Shown: positions 16,041-25,729, counted from the first letter of the stretch. The stretch: DNA of 64,000 nt from Bacillus sp. WMMC1349 (GCF_013155385.1 NZ_JABJUQ010000007.1:2710001-2774000), one strand, 5' to 3'. Program-made: numbers and translations. The notes: generated by a model not told the origin, from the sequence alone.

Positions 16041-16675
16041 TTACTGCAAACAATAAAAGAGGGAAGCGTTTTCTCTCTCACTGAAAGAATCCTTTGTGAT
16101 GTGTCTATTACCCACGACAACTTTGTTAAGCCATTCGATCATCAAACAGGGGCTAAAGAATTGAACAGGCTTCATTTGCACTTGATCATCACCAAACAGA
16201 AGACCTTGTGCCATATTTATCAGATGTCCGGCAACATTATGATGAGACCAACATGATCGCTATCTCCGACCACACTATTTGTTGCTTGACCAAACATTAT
16301 CATATTCACGACTCGTTATTTTACCTAATAGCTGTCATTATTCAATGATTGATCAACCAGCCGATTTGCCAAGAATTAAAGATCCACTTAGCAAACGTTT
16401 CAGGGACAGTTTGTAAGGCAAAAGGGGCTGTCTGAAAAAAGGAAAATTGTTAAAACTTACGATTTAAGATTGGAGTAGTCCTTTATCAACATGAATCAGG
16501 GGAAATTGCGGATCGCCCGCGGAAAGCGAGCAAATCCCCCCATTTTTATTCATCCACATGACTTTCAGGACACCTCCTTTCTTTTACATTGGGATTGTGT
16601 AAACTAGGCTAACCCAAATCTAATTCTAGTAGTTTGAGGGTATCATAAGTCATTTGTTTCATTCAGGAGAGTATA
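16041..16675. other. Gene-free stretch at the right edge of the accessory island
   Basis: No intact gene. At about 16163-16290 a plus-strand frame reads FALDHHQTEDLVPYLSDV and DETNMIAISDHT before stops, which looks like a decayed protein of unknown family. From 16425 a GGGGCTGTCTGAAAAAAGG segment resembles an R1/R2 end, followed by R1 copy B. Confidence 0.45.
16476..16573 (+). repeat. R1 repeat, copy B (internally deleted)
   Basis: Both R1 ends are present (CCTTTATCAACATGAATCAG and TTATTCATCCACATGACTTT), but the centre jumps from GGAAATTGCG straight to GATCGCCCGCGGAAAGCGAG. It marks the right boundary of the island next to tyrS. Confidence 0.8.
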
Positions 16676-16716
16676 TTAAAATAACCAACCAATCAGACTT
16701 GACTGGCTGGTTATAA
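16676..16716 (-). terminator. tyrS terminator
   Basis: Stem ATAACCAGCCAGTCA / TGATTGGTTGGTTAT followed on the minus strand by a T-rich tract. Confidence 0.7.
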
Positions 16717-16728
16717 GAGGAATTAAAA

Positions 16729-17994
16729 TTACTTATACGTCAACAAGAAATATTTCTTTTTCCCGCGGCGAAGCACAGTAAATTGTCCTTCAATGCGGTC
16801 TTCACTGCTGAGAATAGCGCTAATATCCGTACGGCGTTCACCGTTAATGTAGACAGCACCATTGGTGATGTCTTCACGTGCCTGACGTTTGGATGGTGAC
16901 AGCTTGGTTTGGACAAGTACATCAACAAGAGAAAGTTCTGCTGTCTGTTCGAGTTCAAGAGAAGGCACCCCTTTAAAGCCGACTTTCACTTCTTCAGCTG
17001 TTAACTGTTTAATATCTCCGCTGAAGAGCGCTCTTGAGATATTAACAGCCTGTTCATAAGCTTCAGGACCATGAACAAGACACGTCATTTCTTCGGCAAG
17101 ACGTTTTTGCGCTTCACGTTTTTCTGGAGCGGTCTCCGTCTTTTCTGCCAACTCTTCAATTTCTTGTTTAGATAAAAAGGTGAAGTATTTTAAATATTTT
17201 ACGATATCTCTGTCATCTGTGTTAATCCAGAACTGGTAGAACTCGTATGCAGATGTTTTCTCCTTATCAAGCCATACTGCACCGCCTTCTGTTTTACCAA
17301 ATTTCGTACCATCTGCTTTTGTAACAAGCGGGATCGTCAGACCGAAGGCTTTGGCATTTTCTTCAGATTTACGGATCAATTCAAGACCTGATGTAATATT
17401 TCCCCATTGGTCACTGCCACCAATTTGAAGTCTGCATTGGTTGTTTTTATATAAATTTAAGAAATCCAATGATTGAAGAATCATATAGCTGAATTCCGTG
17501 TATGAGATCCCTGTTTCAATTCTGGAGCTAACTGTATCTTTAGCTAACATGTAATTGATCCCAAAGTTTTTACCAATATCGCGCAAAAACTCAATGACAT
17601 TCATTTGCCCGATCCAATCATAATTATTCGCCATTACTGCAGCGTTCTCGTTCCTTTCAAAATCCAGAAAACGGGAAAGCTGATGTTTAATCTTCTCTGA
17701 CCATTCCTCAACGATATCTTGGTTGTTAAGCGTCCGTTCTGCTTTTTTTCCGCTCGGATCACCGATCAAGCCTGTTGCTCCGCCGACAAGTGCAATCGGA
17801 CGATGTCCAGCTAGCTGAAAGCGGCGAAGTACTAAAATTGGCAATAAATGCCCAATATGAAGGCTATCAGCTGTCGGATCAAATCCTGAGTATAAGCTGA
17901 TTTTTTCTTTTTCCAATAGTTCTTTTAAACCTTCTTCATCAGTTTGTTGATGAATCAGTCCCCGAAACATAAGGTCATCAAATAAATTTGTCAT
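16729..17994 (-). CDS. tyrS: Tyrosyl-tRNA synthetase
   Basis: Charges tRNA-Tyr. The 421-residue class I synthetase has the HIGH-type motif as HIGHLLP after SGFDPTADSL and the KMSKS-type motif as KFGKT, and a C-terminal S4-like RNA-binding domain (SPSKRQAREDITNGAVYING). Length and motifs match bacterial TyrRS. GGAGCC lies 7 nt before ATG. Controlled by a T-box leader directly upstream, so expression rises when uncharged tRNA-Tyr accumulates. Confidence 0.98.
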   Translation of the reverse strand: MTNLFDDLMFRGLIHQQTDEEGLKELLEKEKISLYSGFDPTADSLHIGHLLPILVLRRFQLAGHRPIALVGGATGLIGDPSGKKAERTLNNQDIVEEWSEKIKHQLSRFLDFERNENAAVMANNYDWIGQMNVIEFLRDIGKNFGINYMLAKDTVSSRIETGISYTEFSYMILQSLDFLNLYKNNQCRLQIGGSDQWGNITSGLELIRKSEENAKAFGLTIPLVTKADGTKFGKTEGGAVWLDKEKTSAYEFYQFWINTDDRDIVKYLKYFTFLSKQEIEELAEKTETAPEKREAQKRLAEEMTCLVHGPEAYEQAVNISRALFSGDIKQLTAEEVKVGFKGVPSLELEQTAELSLVDVLVQTKLSPSKRQAREDITNGAVYINGERRTDISAILSSEDRIEGQFTVLRRGKKKYFLLTYK

Positions 17995-18002
17995 AATCTT
18001 TG

Positions 18003-18290
18003 GCTCCTTTTTCTTAAAAAAATAAAAAAGCCCCTTCGTTCAAAACGAAGGGACGATGCAAATCGCGGTACCACCCTGCTTAAAAGAACGCAGACCGCAT
18101 TCTTTTCACTTTAATTGATAACGGAACACTCCGTTCTTTTACTGCAAAAGTCAAAAACTTTCTTGTAAAAGCGGTTCATGAGTTGTAATTCAAACTATCC
18201 TTTTGTACTGATTTACACCGACCATCAGCTCTCTATGACAGGGAAGGATCATTCTACTCGTCTCAATCTTCACCTTTTATTATTTGATTA
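18003..18290 (-). promoter_or_regulatory. T-box leader of tyrS
   Basis: Contains the antiterminator box AGGGTGGTACCGCG (read on the minus strand), and a terminator with CCCTTCGTT...AACGAAGGG followed by T-rich sequence before tyrS. The specifier loop shows GAATTACAACTC, giving TAC (Tyr). Uncharged tRNA-Tyr would stabilise the antiterminator. Confidence 0.93.
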
Positions 18291-18296
18291 CACTCT

Positions 18297-18325
18297 TTTT
18301 TAACATAAACTTCTTACTATGTCAA
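18297..18325 (-). promoter_or_regulatory. Promoter of the tyrS T-box transcript
   Basis: Perfect TTGACA, 17-bp spacer, TAAAAA. Lies between the acsA stop and the T-box leader. Confidence 0.55.
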
Positions 18326-18335
18326 TGGACGCTGT

Positions 18336-20048
18336 TTAATCTTCCATCGTTGAGAGATCCCCAGTTGGAAGATTCAACTCCCATGCTTTCAGCACACGTC
18401 TCATAATTTTTCCGCTTCTTGTCTTTGGAAGCTTATCCCTAAACTCAATTTCCCGTGGAGCAGCATGGGCAGCCAAACCTTTTTTAACAAACTGCCTAAT
18501 TTCCTCTTTTAATTGATCTGATGGTTCATATCCTTCTCTTAGTGCAATAAATGCTTTAATAATTTCTCCGCGAACAGGATCCGGTTTACCAATAACACCT
18601 GCTTCAGCAACGGCCTGATGCTCAACAAGCTTGCTTTCCACTTCAAATGGACCGACACGTTCACCTGATGTCATGATCACATCATCAATCCGTCCTTGAA
18701 ACCAAAAGTAGCCGTCTTCATCCATATACGCAGAATCACCAGACACATACCAACCCTCAGGCATAAAATATGAGCTGTATTTTCCGGGATTATTCCAAAT
18801 CGAGCGCATCATCGCCGGCCAGCCTTTTCTAATAGCAAGATTGCCCATTCTGTATGGCGGCAACTCATTTCCTTGATGATCAACAATGGCAGCTTCTATT
18901 CCAGGGAACGGTTTTCCCATTGAACCTGGCTTAATTTCTAGTGAAGGATAGTTGCAAATCATCTGTGCTCCTGTCTCAGTCATCCACCATGTATCATGAA
19001 TCCGATTATGGAACACTTTATGTCCCCATCTAATGACTTCCGGGTTTAAAGGTTCTCCGACACTTAATACATGTCTTAAAGAACTTAAATCATATTGCTT
19101 TACCAATTCGTCTCCAGCTCCCATCAACATACGGAAAGCCGTCGGCGCACTGTACCAAACAGTTACTTCCAAGTGTTCAATTGTCTCATACCACTTTTCT
19201 GGACTGAATCTGCCACCTACCACAACATTTGTAGCACCATTCAACCAAGGGCTGAAAATCCCGTAAATGGTTCCGGTCACCCAGCCAGGATCAGCTGTGC
19301 ACCAATAGATATCGTCTTCTTTAAGATCAAGCACCCATTTGCCTGTCTGATCATGCTGAATCATCCCTTGGTGAACATGGAGAACCCCTTTCGGTGTACC
19401 GGTTGAACCTGATGTGTAGTGAAGCAACATCCCATCTTCCTGATCCATCCACTCTAATCTAAGATCAGTGCTTGCTTCTTTTGCTTTAGAAAAATAATCA
19501 ATGACAGGTCCTTCTTCTTTTACTCCCTCTCCGACAACGACAACCGATTGAAGATCTGGAAGGTCCTGTACAGGAACCCGGTTAAGCAACTCCGGAGTTG
19601 TCACAATCACTTTGGCCTGACTATTTAAAAGTCTGTCTTTGACTGCCCCCTCCATAAAGGCTTCAAATAACGGCCCAACAATCGCTCCCAGTTTGATAGC
19701 ACCTAACATCACAAAATACAGCTCAGGTGACCTCGGCATAAAAACAAACACACGATCCCCTTTTTTGACATCCGCGTGCTCTCTTAATACATTCCCAGCT
19801 TTATTTGTTTCGTTTTTCATTTCTCTGAAGGTGTATTTTTCTTCACGGGTTTGATCTTTGTAATATAATGCAACTTTATTTTTGAGATGTGATTCAGCGT
19901 GACGATCAATCGTTTCATAAGCTGTGTTTATTTTTCCAGTTTTGTGCCACGAAAAGTTTTTTTCAACAGCTTTCCAGTCAAAAGTCCGATATGCTTCATC
20001 ATAATCAGTTAAATTATAGTCCCCTTCCACAACTGATAACGCTTTCAT
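18336..20048 (-). CDS. acsA: Acetyl-CoA synthetase
   Basis: Activates acetate to acetyl-CoA through acetyl-AMP. The 570-residue ANL enzyme has the phosphate loop TSGSTGTPKG, the WWMTETG motif, the hinge region GRIDDVI, and the C-terminal PKTRSGKIMRR whose Lys is the site acetylated by AcuA and deacetylated by AcuC in B. subtilis. ATG at 20048 is preferred: an ATG four codons earlier sits directly on the GGGGG ribosome-binding site. Divergent from acuABC with a shared cre site. Confidence 0.97.
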   Translation of the reverse strand: MKALSVVEGDYNLTDYDEAYRTFDWKAVEKNFSWHKTGKINTAYETIDRHAESHLKNKVALYYKDQTREEKYTFREMKNETNKAGNVLREHADVKKGDRVFVFMPRSPELYFVMLGAIKLGAIVGPLFEAFMEGAVKDRLLNSQAKVIVTTPELLNRVPVQDLPDLQSVVVVGEGVKEEGPVIDYFSKAKEASTDLRLEWMDQEDGMLLHYTSGSTGTPKGVLHVHQGMIQHDQTGKWVLDLKEDDIYWCTADPGWVTGTIYGIFSPWLNGATNVVVGGRFSPEKWYETIEHLEVTVWYSAPTAFRMLMGAGDELVKQYDLSSLRHVLSVGEPLNPEVIRWGHKVFHNRIHDTWWMTETGAQMICNYPSLEIKPGSMGKPFPGIEAAIVDHQGNELPPYRMGNLAIRKGWPAMMRSIWNNPGKYSSYFMPEGWYVSGDSAYMDEDGYFWFQGRIDDVIMTSGERVGPFEVESKLVEHQAVAEAGVIGKPDPVRGEIIKAFIALREGYEPSDQLKEEIRQFVKKGLAAHAAPREIEFRDKLPKTRSGKIMRRVLKAWELNLPTGDLSTMED

Positions 20049-20141
20049 TGTTAGTCCCATCCCCCTTTGTTTCGATCCTCAAAATATATTATAGTACAGA
20101 TCTTTTATTTTCTCAATTTTTAAAAAATAGTCTCCTTTACT

Positions 20142-20156
20142 TTGAAAACGCTTCAT
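20142..20156. promoter_or_regulatory. Catabolite-responsive element (cre) for acsA/acuABC
   Basis: TGAAAACGCTTCA matches the cre consensus TGWAANCGNTNWCA closely. It lies between the divergent acsA and acuA starts; CcpA, encoded 4.3 kb away, is the expected ligand, as known in B. subtilis. Confidence 0.8.
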
Positions 20157-20215
20157 ATTTTGTTATGTTATGTATATAAGACTTTATCGTTATTAGAAAA
20201 TAGATAAGAAACTTT

Positions 20216-20250
20216 GCTCGAAAACGATCGACTCCGAGCGTTTTCGTGGC
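20216..20250 (+). promoter_or_regulatory. Hairpin in the acuA leader
   Basis: CGAAAACG and CGTTTTCG form an 8-bp inverted repeat around a 12-nt loop. There is no T run, so it is not a terminator. Each arm resembles half a cre. Role unknown. Confidence 0.4.
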
Positions 20251-20285
20251 ATTTTGTTTCAACTAAGAAGTAAGGCGGTGTATAT

Positions 20286-20918
20286 GTGGAGCATCACAAA
20301 ACTTATCATTCCAAAAAATTGCACTCTGAGAAAGGTGCCTTGCTAATCGAAGGTCCAATCACACCTGATAAGCTGGCAAACTACGAATTTCATGCCAAGC
20401 TTACCGCCTTTCGCCCCTCGCAAAAACAGCATGAAGCATTAATTGAAATTGCTGGATTGCCTGAAGGACGGATTATTATTGCTCGTTTCCATCACACCAT
20501 TGTCGGATATGTTACTTATGTTTATCCAGATCCGCTTGAAAGATGGTCCGAGGGAAACATGGAAAACTTAATTGAACTTGGTGCCATTGAAGTAATACCT
20601 GAATTTAGAGGTCGCTCTGTTGGAAAGACGCTTTTAGAAGTTAGCATGATGGATAAACAAATGGAAAAGTATATTATTATTACGACTGAATATTACTGGC
20701 ATTGGGATTTAAAAGAAACGAATAAGGATGTATGGGAATATAGAAAGATGATGGAGAAGATGATGAATGCCGGAGGTCTTATCTGGTTTGCTACAGATGA
20801 TCCGGAAATCAGTTCTCATCCTGCTAACTGTTTAATGGTTCGAATTGGAAAAGAGGTCAACCAGGAATCGATTGAACGTTTTGACCGAATTCGATTCCAC
20901 AACCGCTTTATGTATTAA
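20286..20918 (+). CDS. acuA: Protein acetyltransferase AcuA (GNAT)
   Basis: Acetylates and inactivates AcsA on its C-terminal catalytic lysine. A 210-residue GNAT protein: the acetyl-CoA-binding stretch is EVIPEFRGRSVGKTLLE, and the TTEYYWHWDLK segment is diagnostic of AcuA. Starts with GTG, preceded by AAGGCGGTG at about 5-8 nt. First gene of acuABC; 22 nt separate it from acuB. Confidence 0.96.
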   Translation: MEHHKTYHSKKLHSEKGALLIEGPITPDKLANYEFHAKLTAFRPSQKQHEALIEIAGLPEGRIIIARFHHTIVGYVTYVYPDPLERWSEGNMENLIELGAIEVIPEFRGRSVGKTLLEVSMMDKQMEKYIIITTEYYWHWDLKETNKDVWEYRKMMEKMMNAGGLIWFATDDPEISSHPANCLMVRIGKEVNQESIERFDRIRFHNRFMY

Positions 20919-20940
20919 AGGGAGCAAAGGGGATCTGAAT

Positions 20941-21588
20941 ATGATTGTTGAAAAAATCATGAAAAAGGATGTTGTGACGCTTTCAAGAACAGATACAATC
21001 GAAGAAGCGATCAAACGGATGAGATCATTCCATATTAAACATCTGCCGGTTGTTAATGAACGGGGAACAGTCATAGGGGTTGTAACAGATCGGGATGTGA
21101 AAATAGCCAGTCCGAGTATACTGTCTCAACATAACTCTCCCGAATCTTTACAAAAGCCGGTCGAACTGATTATGTCTAAAGAAGTGATCACAGGACATCC
21201 ACTTGATTTTGCCGAAGAAATATCTGTTGTTTTTTTTGAATATGAAATCGGCTGTTTACCAATTGTAAAAAATAATAAACTTGTAGGCATTGTGACAAAA
21301 TCGGATTTACTTGATACTTTTGTCCAATTAACTGGTGCCCATTTTCCAGGTTCACAAATTGAAATTAAAACAGATGATATTACACAAAGCCTTGCTGAGA
21401 TCAGTTCGATTTTCAGCAAACGACACATCGGTATTTTAAGTGTACTTGTTTATCCCAGTGATGAAGAAAAATCAAAAATTCTTGTTTTTCGTGTACAAAC
21501 GATGAATCCCACCTCATGTATCAAAGACATAAAGTCAAAAGGCTATCAAGTCCTTTGGCCGGCAGAACAAAGGGATATACTGCTATGA
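20941..21588 (+). CDS. acuB: AcuB, CBS- and ACT-domain protein
   Basis: A 215-residue regulatory protein with two CBS motifs (residues about 7-60 and 80-130, for example VVTDRDVKIA and GIVTKSDLLDTF), followed by an ACT-like C-terminal region (SILVYPSDEEKSKILVFRVQ). CBS pairs bind adenosine ligands, suggesting energy-state sensing of acetate or acetoin use; the exact role is unproven. ATG at 20941 follows AAAGGGGATC. The stop overlaps the acuC ATG as ATGA. Confidence 0.95.
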   Translation: MIVEKIMKKDVVTLSRTDTIEEAIKRMRSFHIKHLPVVNERGTVIGVVTDRDVKIASPSILSQHNSPESLQKPVELIMSKEVITGHPLDFAEEISVVFFEYEIGCLPIVKNNKLVGIVTKSDLLDTFVQLTGAHFPGSQIEIKTDDITQSLAEISSIFSKRHIGILSVLVYPSDEEKSKILVFRVQTMNPTSCIKDIKSKGYQVLWPAEQRDILL

Positions 21589-22760
21589 AGGACAGCGTGT
21601 TTATTTTTTCTCCTTCATATCAAACCTATCAATTTCATCAAGACCATCCATTTAATCAGTTGAGAGTTTATATCACATATGACCTTCTCAACTCAATAAA
21701 TGCATTGGAGCAAGAAGAGATCATCGCGCCGCGTATGGCAACTGAATCTGAGCTCCAGCTTGTTCACACCGATGATTATATTCGAGCCGTTCAACAAGCT
21801 GGGGCAGGTAAACTAGCAGCAGCAGAAAGTGAAAACTATGGGCTAGGCACGGAGGATACACCTGTTTTTGCCGGTATGCATGAAGCAGCAGCACTTTTAG
21901 TAGGTGGGACACTGACAGCTGCTGATTATGTTATGACAGGCAAAGCAAAACACGCTCTTAATCTTGGAGGTGGGCTTCATCACGGATTCCGAGGGAGAGC
22001 TTCAGGCTTTTGCGTATATAATGACAGTTCTGTGGTTATCCGTTATTTGCAGAAAAACTATCAAGCTAAAATCCTTTACATTGATACAGACGCCCATCAT
22101 GGAGATGGTGTCCAATTTACATTTTATGATGACCCATCCGTCTGCACAGTTTCACTTCATGAAACAGGACGTTATCTCTTCCCAGGCACAGGGCAAGTTC
22201 AGGAAAGAGGTCATGGAAAAGGCTATGGGTACGCCTTTAATTTCCCGCTTGACGCATTCACCGAAGACCAATCATTTATTGAATCCTACCATACAGCCGT
22301 CACCGAAATCGCTGAATTTTTTAAACCTGATGTCATTTTAACGCAAAATGGAGCTGATGCACATTTTTACGACCCCCTGACACACTTATGTACAACAATG
22401 ACAATTTATGACTACATTCCAAAACTTGCCCATGAAATCGCACACAAATATTGCAGTGGGAGATGGATTGCTGTAGGCGGCGGCGGTTATGATATTTGGA
22501 GAGTCGTCCCGCGAGCATGGGCAAGAATTTGGTTAGAAATGAAAGGGATCGATGCGAAAGGGCATTTGCCGAAAAAATGGCTGAATAGATGGGAAAAACA
22601 AGCTTCTGTACCACTTCCGACTACTTGGTGTGATCCTGAAAACTTATACCCTCCAATTCCAAGAAGAAATGAGATTACTGAAAAAAATGCCCAAACAGTT
22701 TCAAAAACACTTTTTCCGATACGAACAAGCTTCAGCCGAATGCAATCCCAGATTAAATAA
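21585..22760 (+). CDS. acuC: AcuC, class I-type lysine deacetylase
   Basis: Zn-dependent deacetylase that reactivates acetylated AcsA. A 391-residue histone-deacetylase fold with GGGLHHGF, IDTDAHHGDGVQ (metal-binding Asp and His) and GGGGYD near the catalytic Tyr. It closely resembles B. subtilis AcuC in length and order. ATG at 21585 overlaps the acuB stop by 4 nt; longer in-frame starts would lie inside acuB. Confidence 0.96.
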   Translation: MKDSVFIFSPSYQTYQFHQDHPFNQLRVYITYDLLNSINALEQEEIIAPRMATESELQLVHTDDYIRAVQQAGAGKLAAAESENYGLGTEDTPVFAGMHEAAALLVGGTLTAADYVMTGKAKHALNLGGGLHHGFRGRASGFCVYNDSSVVIRYLQKNYQAKILYIDTDAHHGDGVQFTFYDDPSVCTVSLHETGRYLFPGTGQVQERGHGKGYGYAFNFPLDAFTEDQSFIESYHTAVTEIAEFFKPDVILTQNGADAHFYDPLTHLCTTMTIYDYIPKLAHEIAHKYCSGRWIAVGGGGYDIWRVVPRAWARIWLEMKGIDAKGHLPKKWLNRWEKQASVPLPTTWCDPENLYPPIPRRNEITEKNAQTVSKTLFPIRTSFSRMQSQIK

Positions 22761-22774
22761 AAATTGTATGATTG

Positions 22775-22843
22775 ATATATCAGCGTTTGTTAAATGTAAA
22801 AAGGGTGTCCAATCGTCACATTCGACTGATTGGTCAGCCCTTT
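22775..22843 (+). repeat. R2 hairpin repeat, copy 2, at the acuC/motS convergent end
   Basis: Starts ATATATCAGCGTTTGTTAAA; the hairpin is GGGTGTCCAATCGTC / GACTGATTGGTCAGCCC, then TTTACTTTG. It lies exactly between two convergent genes and probably serves as terminator for acuC. Confidence 0.85.
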
Positions 22844-23543
22844 ACTTTGTTTTATCCACTTTGCCAATGACAATTTCAACACGCCTATTTTCTTTCATAT
22901 GGCTTTCAGTTCGATTATCCTTAACCGGTTTTGTATCTGCATATCCGACTGCCACAAACCGCGAGGAATTCATTTTTTCTTTTGCTGTAAAATATTGAAT
23001 CACAGTGCTCGCCCTTGCGGAAGAAAGCTCCCAGTTGGAAGGAAATCGGTAGGTCGAAATTGGGCGGCTGTCTGTATGTCCCTCAACATTAATTGGGTTT
23101 GGTACTGTTTTTAACAGAACCGAGATTTTATGCAACAGCTGATAGGCCTGTTTTTTAATATCCGCCTTCCCTGAATCAAAAAGGACGGCTTCCTGAAGGA
23201 CGAGAATAACACCCCGTTCATCTCGTTTAGCGATAATGAGACCTGAAAGTTGGTTTTTTTCAATATAGTTATTGATTTTCTTTAATAAATCTTCTTCATG
23301 TTGAACAGCTTTTTTTATTTTTTGTTTATCATTTAATTGTTTTTCGTTGACTACAGACTTTCCGTCTGCCCTTTCCTGAAAAGAGCCGACTGCTGCTTTA
23401 AATTTTTTGAGGTCAATTTGCGACATTGAAAATAGTAAAATAAAAAACACAAGGATCAGGGTAATCAAATCTGAAAATGTAAAAATCCAGCTTGAAGATT
23501 TTCGACCGGATTCACGTTTTCTTCTTTCATGTCTGAGCTTCAT
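22842..23543 (-). CDS. motS: Flagellar stator protein MotS (Na+-type MotB paralogue)
   Basis: A 233-residue stator subunit. A single membrane helix near residues 19-42 carries the ion-binding Asp (TFSDLITLILVFF), followed by a plug/linker and an OmpA-like peptidoglycan-binding domain (VEGHTDSRPI, ELSSARASTV, YADTKPV). B. subtilis MotS works with MotP as a sodium-driven stator. Its start overlaps the motP stop by 4 nt. Confidence 0.95.
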   Translation of the reverse strand: MKLRHERRKRESGRKSSSWIFTFSDLITLILVFFILLFSMSQIDLKKFKAAVGSFQERADGKSVVNEKQLNDKQKIKKAVQHEEDLLKKINNYIEKNQLSGLIIAKRDERGVILVLQEAVLFDSGKADIKKQAYQLLHKISVLLKTVPNPINVEGHTDSRPISTYRFPSNWELSSARASTVIQYFTAKEKMNSSRFVAVGYADTKPVKDNRTESHMKENRRVEIVIGKVDKTK

Positions 23544-24352
23544 GCACCAAACTCCTTATGTTTTACAGGCCCCACCTGATTTTTTTGCCATTCTTCTTTC
23601 GAGCCGAATACAACTAGCTGACTTTCCAAATTACGTGGGTTTCTTCCTGATTGAATACCGATTATCCCTTCTATCATCACCTGTTTTTTAAAGATTTCAT
23701 TTTCTGTCTTTTCTTCAAGCTTTGCAGCTATTGGAATAAACAACATATTGGATAAAAGAGAGCCATAGAGCGTTGTCAAAAGAGCAATCGCCATGTTTGG
23801 ACCAAGGGTTTCGGGCGTATTTAAATTTTTAAGCATCATCACAAGCCCGACAAGGGTTCCGATCATTCCCCATGCAGGAGCAAACTCTCCCGCTTTTTCA
23901 AAAATTCTTCGACCTTTTCTATGCCTTTCTTCCATCGCTGCAATTTCCGAGTTCATCACATTACGAATCGTCTCTTCATCCCAGCCGTCAACAGCAAGAA
24001 GCAAGCCTTTTTTTAAGAAGGGATTATTCATTTCGTTTAAGTTAGTTTCTAATGATAAAATCCCTTGTTTGCGTGCCTGCTCAGAAAGGCTGATAAATGT
24101 TTTGACCAAATCCTTTATATCATCATCTTCTGAAATAAAAACTTGCTTTAATACAGCTGGTGTTCTTTTTAGTTCTTTTGGTGAGAAGCTGACAAAAACA
24201 GCAGCACACAATCCTCCTGTCACAATAAAAAAGGATGTTAAATCAACAAATGAATAAAATCCGGTAAGACCAGCACCTGAAATGATGCCGATTACTAATA
24301 TAAACATACCTAAAATAAAACCAACCGGTGTAAGATAATCAAATCGTTTCAT
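23540..24352 (-). CDS. motP: Flagellar stator protein MotP (Na+-type MotA paralogue)
   Basis: A 270-residue MotA/TolQ-type protein with four hydrophobic segments (about residues 9-28, 33-53, 155-175, 185-205). GMIGTLVGLVMML and GSLLSNMLFIP are typical. It forms the Na+ channel with MotS and contacts the rotor through its cytoplasmic loop. Directly downstream of ccpA, as in B. subtilis, where read-through from ccpA contributes to expression. Confidence 0.95.
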   Translation of the reverse strand: MKRFDYLTPVGFILGMFILVIGIISGAGLTGFYSFVDLTSFFIVTGGLCAAVFVSFSPKELKRTPAVLKQVFISEDDDIKDLVKTFISLSEQARKQGILSLETNLNEMNNPFLKKGLLLAVDGWDEETIRNVMNSEIAAMEERHRKGRRIFEKAGEFAPAWGMIGTLVGLVMMLKNLNTPETLGPNMAIALLTTLYGSLLSNMLFIPIAAKLEEKTENEIFKKQVMIEGIIGIQSGRNPRNLESQLVVFGSKEEWQKNQVGPVKHKEFGA

Positions 24353-24371
24353 CTTCTATATTCTCTCCACT

Positions 24372-24422
24372 AAGGAAAAAAAAGCAAGACATTTCACAAA
24401 ACGTGAAAACTTGCTTTCTTTC
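24372..24422 (-). terminator. ccpA-motP intergenic terminator
   Basis: On the minus strand AAGCAAGTTTTCACG / TGTGAAATGTCTTGCTT forms a stem followed by T8. It would limit read-through from ccpA into motPS. Confidence 0.75.
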
Positions 24423-24438
24423 TCATTATTCTTCTTGT

Positions 24439-25443
24439 TTACAATATTGCAGATTGTCTGACTTCAAGTCGATGTGGGAGCTGAACAATATGCTCTTCTA
24501 CTTGCTCCTTATTCATCAGTTTTGTCAAAAGTCTCATTGCCACAGCACCGATATCATAGGTCGGCTGAACAACTGTTGTCAATTGCGGACGAACCATTAA
24601 AGAAAGTCTTGTATTGTCAAAACCGATCACTTCAAGATCATCCGGTATTGAAAGAGCTTTATCCTGCGCTGCATGAATAATGCCAAGTGCCATTTCATCT
24701 GTTGCTGAAAGGACAGCAGTCGGCTTTTCATCTAGCTTGATGAGCTCAGTCAGTGCTTCCATACCAGAATCATACGTATAGTCACCTTCAACAACATACT
24801 CTTCTTTAAATTCAAGACCTTTATCCTTAAGTGCTTTTTTAAATCCTTGAAGTTTCTTTACTTTATTAATCGGTTCAATCAGCGGCCCTGATACAAATGC
24901 TAATCGCTTATGACCTTTTTCAATTAGCTTGATTACCGCATCATAAATTGCCTGCTCATAATCAATTGCAACAGATGGTGTTTCTCCTTTTTCTTCAACA
25001 GATGCCGCAAGTACAATTGGAACAGGTGAGCGTTTAAATTCTTCAACATGTTCTTCCGTTACATTACCGCTCATGAAGACGATTCCATCAACCTGCTTTC
25101 CAAGCATCGTATTAAGTAGATGAAGCTCTTTATCCATATTTTGATCAGAGTTGCTAAGAATAATATTGTATTTGTACATTGTAGCAATATCCTCTATACC
25201 TCTTGCCAACTCTGAATAAAAAATACTTGAAATATCGGGTATAATCACACCAACCGTTGTCGTTTTTTTGCTAGCCAAGCCCCTGGCAACGGCGTTTGGT
25301 CGATATCCTAAACGATCGATCGCTTCAAGCACCTTTTTCCTTGTCGTTGGCTTTACATTTGGATTTCCATTGACAACCCGAGAAACGGTTGCCATACTGA
25401 CATTTGCTTCACGTGCAACATCATATATTGTAACATTACTCAT
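24439..25443 (-). CDS. ccpA: Catabolite control protein A
   Basis: LacI-family master regulator of carbon catabolite control; binds cre sites with HPr-Ser-P. The 334-residue protein has an N-terminal helix-turn-helix ([20 protein letters not shown]), the hinge [11 protein letters not shown], and a periplasmic-binding-protein-like core with the HPr-contact surface. Length is as in B. subtilis. Its expected targets include the cre between acsA and acuA in this window. Confidence 0.98.
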   Translation of the reverse strand: MSNVTIYDVAREANVSMATVSRVVNGNPNVKPTTRKKVLEAIDRLGYRPNAVARGLASKKTTTVGVIIPDISSIFYSELARGIEDIATMYKYNIILSNSDQNMDKELHLLNTMLGKQVDGIVFMSGNVTEEHVEEFKRSPVPIVLAASVEEKGETPSVAIDYEQAIYDAVIKLIEKGHKRLAFVSGPLIEPINKVKKLQGFKKALKDKGLEFKEEYVVEGDYTYDSGMEALTELIKLDEKPTAVLSATDEMALGIIHAAQDKALSIPDDLEVIGFDNTRLSLMVRPQLTTVVQPTYDIGAVAMRLLTKLMNKEQVEEHIVQLPHRLEVRQSAIL

Positions 25444-25687
25444 TTTTTAACCACTCCTTAGACTAGGTACACTTTCCTTTTTCTACACATGAACATTTTT
25501 TGTTGAGACATATAATCATGTAAAGATTTTATATCAAACAAACAGATCACAAGTTTACATTAATTTTCATTATTCAAAGCAAAAGGGCCTCTTTGAAATT
25601 ATACACGGTTTTGTCCAATATGAAAACGTTCCCCGCTGTCAATTTCAATAACAACAATAAAAATCATGAGTTTCTTGGGCAAATATT

Positions 25688-25722
25688 ATGTAAAAAGACC
25701 GCTTCTAAAAAGCGGTCTAAAT
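25688..25722 (-). terminator. aroA terminator
   Basis: Stem AGACCGCTT / AAGCGGTCT followed on the minus strand by T5. It separates aroA from ccpA. Confidence 0.8.
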
Positions 25723-25729
25723 GGATGGA

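Noticed and set aside
25615..25635. cre-like TGAAAACGTTCCC upstream of ccpA
   Set aside because: The 3' half departs from the consensus and no promoter is clearly placed around it.
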